NCBI GenBank assembly: GCA_009602725.1
Contig: WELB01000008.1
Location: forward strand, 676,284 to 716,894
Direction of reading: 5' to 3'
Length of the DNA: 40,611 nt
Source: Spirogloea muscicola
Taxonomy: Eukaryota > Streptophyta > Zygnematophyceae > Spirogloeales > Spirogloeaceae
In this document: positions 34,640 to 40,611 of the stretch, in pieces
Numbering within the stretch: position 1 is the stretch's first letter
Layout of the letters: every line of letters begins with the position of its first letter
Position numbers and translations under genes: made by a program
The notes under the pieces: model-generated
Told to the model about the DNA's origin: nothing
Databases searched by the model: none
Seen by the model: the letters and a program-made list of their open reading frames with translations, nothing else

Positions 34640-35130
34640 AATGCTTCTCCCCAATAGGGCAAGGGCACCGGAAAAAGTAGGGTAAAGCAAAACGGAGTCG
34701 GAGAAAGCGAGGGGGCACGGGAGAACGAGTTGTTCGCCCACGGAGAACAGGGGCTGGGAAACGAGAGAAGTGGCTCTAGCCAATGGGGGGCAATGGCTGT
34801 GAGAGGCCAGCCCGACAAGGAGGGACAAGATGCAGAGAGCCAAAAAGGTGCCGAGGGCGAGAGGGCGAGCAGAGAAAGAGAGAATTGAAGTAAGCTCTGC
34901 CAAAGAGTACTGAGTGATCCGTAGCTGCTTTGTTTCTGTGTGCTAGTTTTTCTTAGCGCTTCCCCTGGCCCCCTTCTCGTCCTTTGTTGATTCATGTTTG
35001 GGCTGGCTTTTCCAGCCCCTATTCTCAATGGGCGAGCGCTTTCTGCCAAGGAGGGGCAAGGGCTGTGACGAAAGACAAGACGCTTCCAGGAGAGGGCGGT
35101 GGCTGAGAGAGGCCAGCCCAGAGAAAATGA
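34640..35130. repeat. Opposed copies of the hairpin repeat
   Basis: A minus-orientation copy (GCCAGCCC at 34806) lies next to a plus-orientation copy (GGGCTGGCTTTTCCAGCCC at 35000), followed by another minus core at 35112. Each core can fold on itself and the opposed copies could pair with each other over longer range. Confidence 0.55.
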
Positions 35131-35369
35131 CTAACAAAGTCCGAAAGACCAGGGAAAGCGCTACAGCACGCACGGAAATAGACAGCCCGAAAATAATTGA
35201 CCAAGTCCGAAGGGAAGAAAGAGGTTGGGGGGGGGGGCGCTCCGCAGCCGTCGGATCTGTTGAGGTGGACGTCCCCGTCTTTAAGAGCCGTTATGCGCCG
35301 CGTCAGCGTCACCTAGTCGCCGAGCCCTTGCGACCGTCCTCGCGCCCCGGGAGGGCCGGAAGGCATCGC

Positions 35370-35375
35370 CACGTG
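35370..35375. promoter_or_regulatory. CACGTG G-box upstream of the second low-complexity gene
   Basis: A palindromic CACGTG lies about 250 bases upstream of the ATG at 35625, in the context CCACGTGTGG. A G-box/ABRE would suit a water-stress gene, but a 6-base match is weak evidence. Confidence 0.3.
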
Positions 35376-35559
35376 TGGGACGCGTGGCACGCTTCAGCGG
35401 GTACCAAGTGGCCTCAAGCCGCTGTTGCTGAGGGCAGGGCCACCGTCTGGTTGACGGCATGCAGTCAAGCTGCCACCCCCCCCGGCTTCCACCCCACCCC
35501 GGCCGCGCCCAGAGAGAAACAACGGTTTAGACTCAGCCCGCTTCCGGCCAACCCCCGCC

Positions 35560-35590
<31 letters not shown>

Positions 35591-35624
35591 CCGCGGGCGC
35601 AGCTCGCCACCAGCGCAGCCAGCC

Positions 35625-36905
35625 ATGGAGTACGGGCGCGGCGAGGGCGGCGGGTACGGGGAGGGCGGGTATGGCGGCCCGCCGCAGGAGCACCACCACC
35701 ACCACCACGAGCGGCGCGACGAGGAGGGCTACGGCGGCGACGACCGCCGGCCCGAGTACGAGCAGCGGGGCGGCTACGGCCGCAACGACGAGGAGTCCCG
35801 TGGCCGGCCCGGCGGCTACAACCAGCAGGGGCCCGGCGGCTACAACCAGCAGGGGGGCTATGGCCAGGTTAGCTGCAAATTTCGATAGTGGTGGTGCCAG
35901 TGACCGTCCGTGCCTGCCTATCTACCAAGTAAGGCCTGCGGGCATCTTCACATCGAAAGGCTGGGCAAACATAGGGACATACTGAGACTTCCGTATAAGA
36001 GGTCCAATCTGCAGTCAAGATAAGAAATTGCAATTAGTATCTGCCACTGTAATCCATTTGCAAGCATCCCATCTCGTGCCGTCACCTGCGCCTGGTGTGA
36101 AGTCACTAATTTGCACGCGCATTCCAAGTCGTAGGCGAGCTCTTGATGTGCTCTTGCAGATAAAGTTTGAGGAACCTGCAATTTGTATAGTGCAATTACC
36201 CAGGCAAACTGCCTGTCCTTGAGCGATGCTTGTCTGGTGTCCGACTCCGCAGGGTCCATATCAAGGCCCTGTTGGTGGTGGAAGTGGATATGGTGGACAA
36301 CAACTTCCTCAGTACAACAACCAAGAGTATGGCTCTGGATATCCTGGCAATCAGCCAGGATATAATGCACAGGGACCTCAAGGATTTCAGGGACCTGGCG
36401 GTGGTGGCAGCGGCTTTGGTGGCCAGCAGATGCCGCAGTACAACAATCAGCAATATGGTGCAGGCTATGGTCCTGGCAGTGCGGTACGTGCCCTGATATA
36501 CCCTCTGATACACTCGTGCTTTGGTCTATCTATTTGCGGACGGGTAAGTGCTGGCTGGCTTGGAGGCCTTGAGTGAGTCCTTTTTGGCTGTAGTTATACC
36601 AAGAATAGCGGCCATCATCATGGATCTGGTGCTGCTTCAGCATCTGACTGCATTTGCAATCACATGTACAGAACCACGAGCCAAAGAAGCCTGAGAAGCA
36701 CCACTATCTGGAGGAAGCAGCTATTGTCGGAGCAGCAGGAGCTGCTGCTCTGGGGGTGTATGAGTACAAACAGCACGAGAAGAAGGAGAAGGAAGAGAAA
36801 CTTCGCAAGCAGCAGGAGCAGCAGCAGTATGGCCAGCCTTATGGTGGTCAGAACCAATACGGGCAACCTCCAAAGGAGGAGAAGAAGCATGGGTGGTTTT
36901 CGTGA
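35625..36905 (+). CDS. Gly/Tyr/Gln-rich protein with His6 run and ASR-like C-terminal module (paralogue)
   Basis: Three exons (35625-35867, 36253-36483, 36672-36905; both introns phase 0, GT-AG) give 235 residues. The N-terminus is rich in Gly, Tyr, Glu and Arg and carries six consecutive His at residues 23-28. Residues 82-158 have two related blocks (GYGGQQLPQYNNQEYG and GFGGQQMPQYNNQQYG). The last exon holds one module: KHHYLEEAAIVGAAGAAALG, then VYEYKQHEKKEKEEK, a Gln run, and the end KKHGWFS. Exon number, phases, domain order and the GWF ending match the upstream gene, so the two arose by tandem duplication. The upstream copy doubled the C-terminal module and expanded its own Gly/Gln repeats. 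Start choice: ATG in AGCCATGG, directly after the GCC-rich leader. Confidence 0.82.
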
Positions 36906-37061
36906 GTGTTCTTGAGCATTTGCTCCTTGGCCACAATATCTCACTGCCCATATCACTCGCCAAGCGAGCAATTCAAGTCCTTTGTTCTCAATCAGCAACT
37001 AATTGGTCCTAAGTTTTGACCTCTCTGTGCTTAGCAAACTCATTTCTAAATTTGTCTGCAA

Positions 37062-37066
37062 TGTAA
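37062..37066 (+). promoter_or_regulatory. UGUAA poly(A) signal
   Basis: TGTAA lies 157 nt past the stop of the second low-complexity gene. It fits the chlorophyte poly(A) signal in sequence and distance. Confidence 0.4.
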
Positions 37067-37699
37067 TGGTGTACATGTGGACATTTTGAGATGTTTGAGG
37101 GAGGACCTTCTCAGGCAATTTCTAATCAAATGTACGATTCACACCAGAAAGTACCAAGAATCACATAGGTATTGAGGTCGTGTTGTCCTGAGGAGTTGGA
37201 CTCGCTTGAGAATAACTTGTGAGAGTGACATACCAACATGAGACCAGCGGTGTGCATGAGCTCACAATGTCATATGGGCGATGTTATAACCAAACTCTCG
37301 CATTGAAGAAGTAAAAGCTGCGCTGTAGCTTCCCTGAGTGCGTTGCTCGGTTGAACCACTAACCCATCACCACCAGGCAGGGTTGGTGTTGAGGGTCGTT
37401 TCTTGGATGAACCTATCCTAACGTATGATGCCCCTAGTCAATGACCTATATTATGCTGCACTCCATTGTCACCTTATGATCCAGTGCTAACAAGACATAC
37501 CAAGCTCGGTTGAGTAGAGCATGCAAACTACTCAGAAGAATTTGCAGACACTTAGGAACTTGAGATCCGCGAATCTCCACTCATCCGTGGCCCCCTGGCG
37601 TTTGTGTTAAAGCCGCTTCCCGGACCATGGGGAGGCCAACATTTTACAGCTGCCTCGACGACTCTCCAGACGCCTAATTCTCAACTCCGTTGTGCTTTT

Positions 37700-39760
37700 G
37701 GCCTGTTACCGTGGCCCTTCTTAGCCACGGGCTTCGTGCTATGTAGCCCGAGATTCCATGTTCTTTGCCTGAACAGTGTGCTGGCTCGGTTTGGCCTCTA
37801 TATGTGCGCACAGCGCGCCTTCTCTCTCGTCATTGACTTTCACAACTTCTCGTCCTTATCTATTGCAGGGCCATCGCCCCTTTTGTGGCTGCGTGGCTTG
37901 CGCCTTCTGGCGCCTGCAAGCCTTATTCTTTTCTTTTGGCTGGCCTTTTACAGCCCTCGGCCCCTAGAAGGAGCTGCTTTTCTTCCACAGCCACCACCTT
38001 CAGCCACCATTTGGCCCTCCCCTCGTTCTTTTGGCCTCTCTAACGATTGCCTAACATTGGAATAGCTGTCTCTCTGTAGCCAAGGGCTTTGCTTAATGTA
38101 GCCCATTGCTTGAACAAGTAGTCTTCACAATGTCTTGCCAAACCGTGCACTGGCTCTTGGCCTTGTTCATTCTCTTGTGGGCTGGATTTTCCAGCCCTCG
38201 GCCTGAAATACTCCTTCGTGGGCTCCCTTCTGTTCACGCGCCCCGCCGCGCGGCCTTCTCTCTCACGCTCGCCGGTCGCATGTCATTGAAAGAGAGGCCA
38301 ATTCTTGCCTTACGAAAGTCTTAATGACGGGGAAATGAGCTGGCTAAGGGGGAGTAAGTTTTCTCAGACGGAGAGTAAGTTTCAGATGTTCTGCGCGTTC
38401 TGGCCTTTCGGACCTTGTTCAGTCCTTTGGGCTGGCCTCTCACACGGACCTTGTCAAGTCTTTTTGGGCAGTCTTATCACAGCCTCTGACCCTGGCAAGA
38501 AACGAGTGTGTAAAGAGATGGAGGGCCTCTGTGACCAAGTACAAAGGCAAGCACATTCACAAATGTACGTCACCTGCTGCTAAGCTGACCCGCTCAGTAA
38601 CCAGTCAGCACGAATCAGCATATAGAGGTAGCTAACTGATGCCCGAATATCGGACGGCAATTGACAAGCTCTTGAGCTACCAGCTAAGGCTCGACCAGCT
38701 TCCCGATGCAACGCATGAGCCTGAGCTCGCTGCAGACAAGCTGACACTCGACGTCGCAAGAATGACAAGTAGGCTACCGGCATGCCCATCTGAGCTGGAA
38801 GCATATCCTCACGTCGAGCATATCCCAAACTTGCAGTATTCTCCAGTAAGCTACTGAAGCGAGGACCCCGGCAAGGGAACCAGCTACCAGGAGACCAGGT
38901 TTTGCAACCTGCGGCTGCTCAAGAGGGAAAATTCCGTGTATTAGAAACAAATGTAGGCCAAATGGCCAAGTACTTAGGCAAGCACATCAAAAGATCTACA
39001 TAACCTACAGCAGATTGACCCTCTCAACAACCACGGGTCAAAACATGAAGGTCACTAATCGATGCATGAATCAACAGGGGATACTGAGTGTTTCTTAGCT
39101 ACTTGTTTCCTTGTGTGCTTTAGCGCTCTCCCCGGCTGCTGTATTCCTGGCCCCCTCGAACTTTGTTTGTTCTTTCTTTCTGGGCTGGCCTCTCAAATTG
39201 CATTTTCAGGCCCCTTCGTCATTGTGGCCCCTTCGACCCTTCGTCGAATCTTTTCGGGCTGGCTTTTCACAGCCCTTGCCCCCACTGGGAGAGCCACTTC
39301 TCTCACAGCCGCCGCCATCTCCTTCAACTTGCCTCTTTGGATTTTGTCCATTCTCTTTGGGTGGGCTGGCTTTGCCAGCCCCTCTGCTCTATGGGCGAGC
39401 AATTTTTCCTGGAAGCTCACTTCTCTCTATCAGGGCGACGTCTTTCCACCAGCTAGCTACTCGGATCTGCATCTCCTGTCTAGAGGTTACTGAGCGTTCC
39501 CTGGCTGATGTCTTAGTCCTAGTCGTTCACTCTCAAGCTCCCTCAGACTTGTCCATTCTTTTGGGCTGGCCTTTCCCAGCCACCAGTCAATCTGGCCGCG
39601 CTTTCTTTCTTTTTTTTCTCTATCACGGCCCTCGCCCCCTTTGAAAAGCGGCATTCTTATCTTTGGACGAGCTTCACTTCTCACAGCAATTGCCTTACAG
39701 TTAAGCAGAGCTGTTTCCGCCAGCCCCTCTCTTCTATGGGCGAGCTTTTCCTTGTTAGAG
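37700..39760 (+). repeat. Dense array of diverged hairpin repeats
   Basis: Plus-orientation cores occur near 37936, 38178, 38429, 39182, 39256, 39363 and 39563. Several can form short hairpins, for example GGGCTGGCTTTTCACAGCCC. A second shared segment, CCTGAACARTGT then TGGCTYG, with GCGCGCCTTCTCTC downstream, links about 37770-37830 to 34558-34625. The copies are diverged, in varying spacing, and show no coding potential. Confidence 0.65.
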
Positions 39761-39810
39761 TGAGGAAGCTGTTTCTACTTTTCCTCTCTTCCACACCGCG
39801 CCGCTGCCAA

Positions 39811-39936
39811 CACGTGTCAGCGAGGCACGGCGCTTGCAGGCGGCCCCCCCACTGCCACGTGGTACTTCAGGGCAGTACCACGTGCCGCTTACTGTGCCTT
39901 CGGAGGCGACGAAGGCGGAGGAGCCGGCGCCACGTG
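39811..39936. promoter_or_regulatory. Cluster of four CACGTG boxes
   Basis: CACGTG occurs at 39811, 39856, 39879 and 39931 within 126 bases; the last is CACGTGGC. G-boxes bind bZIP and bHLH factors in green plants. The cluster lies about 630-760 bases upstream of the putative gene start at 40568 and could be its enhancer. Confidence 0.5.
39856..39884. repeat. Inverted repeat carrying two G-boxes
   Basis: CACGTGGTACT and AGTACCACGTG are perfect 11-base inverted arms around a 7-base spacer. Each arm holds one of the four CACGTG boxes. Confidence 0.85.
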
Positions 39937-40567
39937 GCAGACGTACTTCCTTCGGCAGTCCCTAGGAGGCGGGGGGGCTTGGTACACACGAGGAGCACGC
40001 AGGGGGGGTGGGGGAAAGAAGGCGCTCGGTGAGCATACTTACAGTGTGGCCAAATCAAGCCAATGCATCGTAAAGTGAATGCTAGAGCAAGAAGGTGGGG
40101 CTACATGAATCGAAGCCGTTTGCTAAGATGGCGAAGGTAAACGGTGTTCCTGTATAACTGAAATAAACGAAGGCCAAAATGGGCAAGCACATCTGCACAT
40201 CTGTAGGGGGGGGTGGAAGGGGAGGGGGCCTGTTTTGTCCCCCTCGGCACCCCCTGCCCTCCCTCCCCCACCTCCCTCCTCCCACGGCCAGAGTCCACCT
40301 CCACCACCACGGCCTCCCCATCTCTTAATACACATGTCCCCTCCCCTCACCACCACGGGAGTAGTACGAGCGCACTGCCTGCCCAGCCTGTGGCCCCGCT
40401 AGTATGGTTTGCCGCCGCTAAAATGTTTACGCAAACCCTTCGTATTCGCCCGGCTGGCTTCTGCAGCTGCTCTCTTAACATCAGCAGCTGCACTCTGTCC
40501 CCCCCTCGACGGGTACAAGCCCGCAGCCGCGCCGCCGCCGCCGCCCCGCGGCCCGTCGGCGGCCGCC

Positions 40568-40611
40568 ATGGCTGCCGCCGCCCTCGGGCTCGGTCGGCTG
40601 CCGTCGCCGTC
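40568..40611 (+). CDS. Probable start of a further gene, cut by window end
   Basis: An ATG in the strong context GGCCGCCATGG opens a frame reading MAAAALGLGRLPSP to the last base. It follows a GCC-rich leader like those of the other genes here. The Ala-rich, non-acidic start could be a transit peptide. Fifteen codons are too few to name a product, and the GC-rich composition alone could produce an open frame. Confidence 0.35.
   Translation, partial: MAAAALGLGRLPSP

Larger units (their letters stand above)
33098..35624. other. Interval between the two paralogous low-complexity genes
   Basis: No convincing gene is seen. The first few hundred bases are AT-richer and suit a 3' untranslated region. 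From about 33830 the dispersed GGGCTGGC repeat appears in both orientations. The last 260 bases are GC-rich with a long GCC run (about 35550-35593) just before the next ATG. An open frame runs from about 35000 into the next gene, but upstream it is made of repeat sequence. Confidence 0.65.
36906..40567. other. Gene-free interval right of the second low-complexity gene
   Basis: The first ~200 bases look like a 3' untranslated region with a UGUAA signal. Bases 37100-37600 show nothing recognisable. From about 37700 to 39760 the dispersed hairpin repeat is dense. The last 800 bases are GC-rich, with four CACGTG boxes, a poly-G tract near 40206 and a GCC-rich run before the ATG at 40568. Long open frames here follow the repeat and are not conserved in reading. 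Confidence 0.65.

Noticed and set aside
34998-35624. In-frame upstream extension of the second low-complexity gene
   Set aside because: The extension is made of dispersed repeat and GCC-rich leader. The ATG at 35625 has a better context and matches the paralogue's start.
37604-38065. 153-codon plus-strand frame
   Set aside because: It covers repeat copies only, and its flanking sequence lacks promoter or exon features.
39062-39644. Overlapping open frames of 143 and 177 codons
   Set aside because: Both follow the hairpin repeat, with the hydrophobic/Pro/Leu-rich readings it gives in several frames. No conserved domain or splice structure is seen.

Overview
The window looks like nuclear DNA of a green alga, most likely a chlorophyte and possibly a trebouxiophyte-type lineage. 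The evidence is three large, very intron-rich genes whose proteins read like plant orthologues, two UGUAA-type poly(A) signals, base composition near 50% G+C with GC-rich 5' ends, and no bacterial-style operons. The species cannot be named from sequence alone. All splice sites below were inferred by eye from GT/GC-AG borders, reading-frame continuity and recalled plant protein families; no transcript data were used.

Layout. (1) 1-10110, + strand: purL/FGAM synthase of purine synthesis, cut at its 5' end by the window edge; 33 visible exons join into exactly 1350 codons plus stop. (2) 10517-20663, - strand: alpha-glucan water dikinase (GWD, the starch-phosphorylating enzyme), tail-to-tail with purL; 31 resolved exons give 1376 codons plus stop, plus an incomplete GC-rich first exon. 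(3) 20664-23718: gene-free, with members of a dispersed repeat. (4) 23719-30205, - strand: P-type plasma-membrane H+-ATPase, 19 exons, 926 residues, with a plant-like C-terminal regulatory domain ending in Tyr-Thr-Leu. (5) 30232-32105: GC-rich divergent promoter region with a tRNA-like block and one unrecognised 231-codon frame. (6) 32106-33097 and 35625-36905, + strand: two tandem paralogues joining a Gly/Tyr/Gln-rich prion-like N-terminus to a charged C-terminal module that resembles ASR (ABA/water-deficit-stress) proteins. (7) 36906-40567: gene-free, dense in the same dispersed hairpin repeat and ending in a cluster of four CACGTG boxes. (8) 40568 to the end: a likely start of another gene running out of the window.

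The genes are not an operon and act in separate processes: purine synthesis in an organelle, starch turnover in the plastid, proton pumping at the plasma membrane. The two low-complexity/ASR-like proteins are the least familiar part and the best candidate for something undescribed. Other points of interest are the penultimate threonine on the algal proton pump, a possible frameshifting cassette exon in GWD, three GC-AG introns and the hairpin repeat family.
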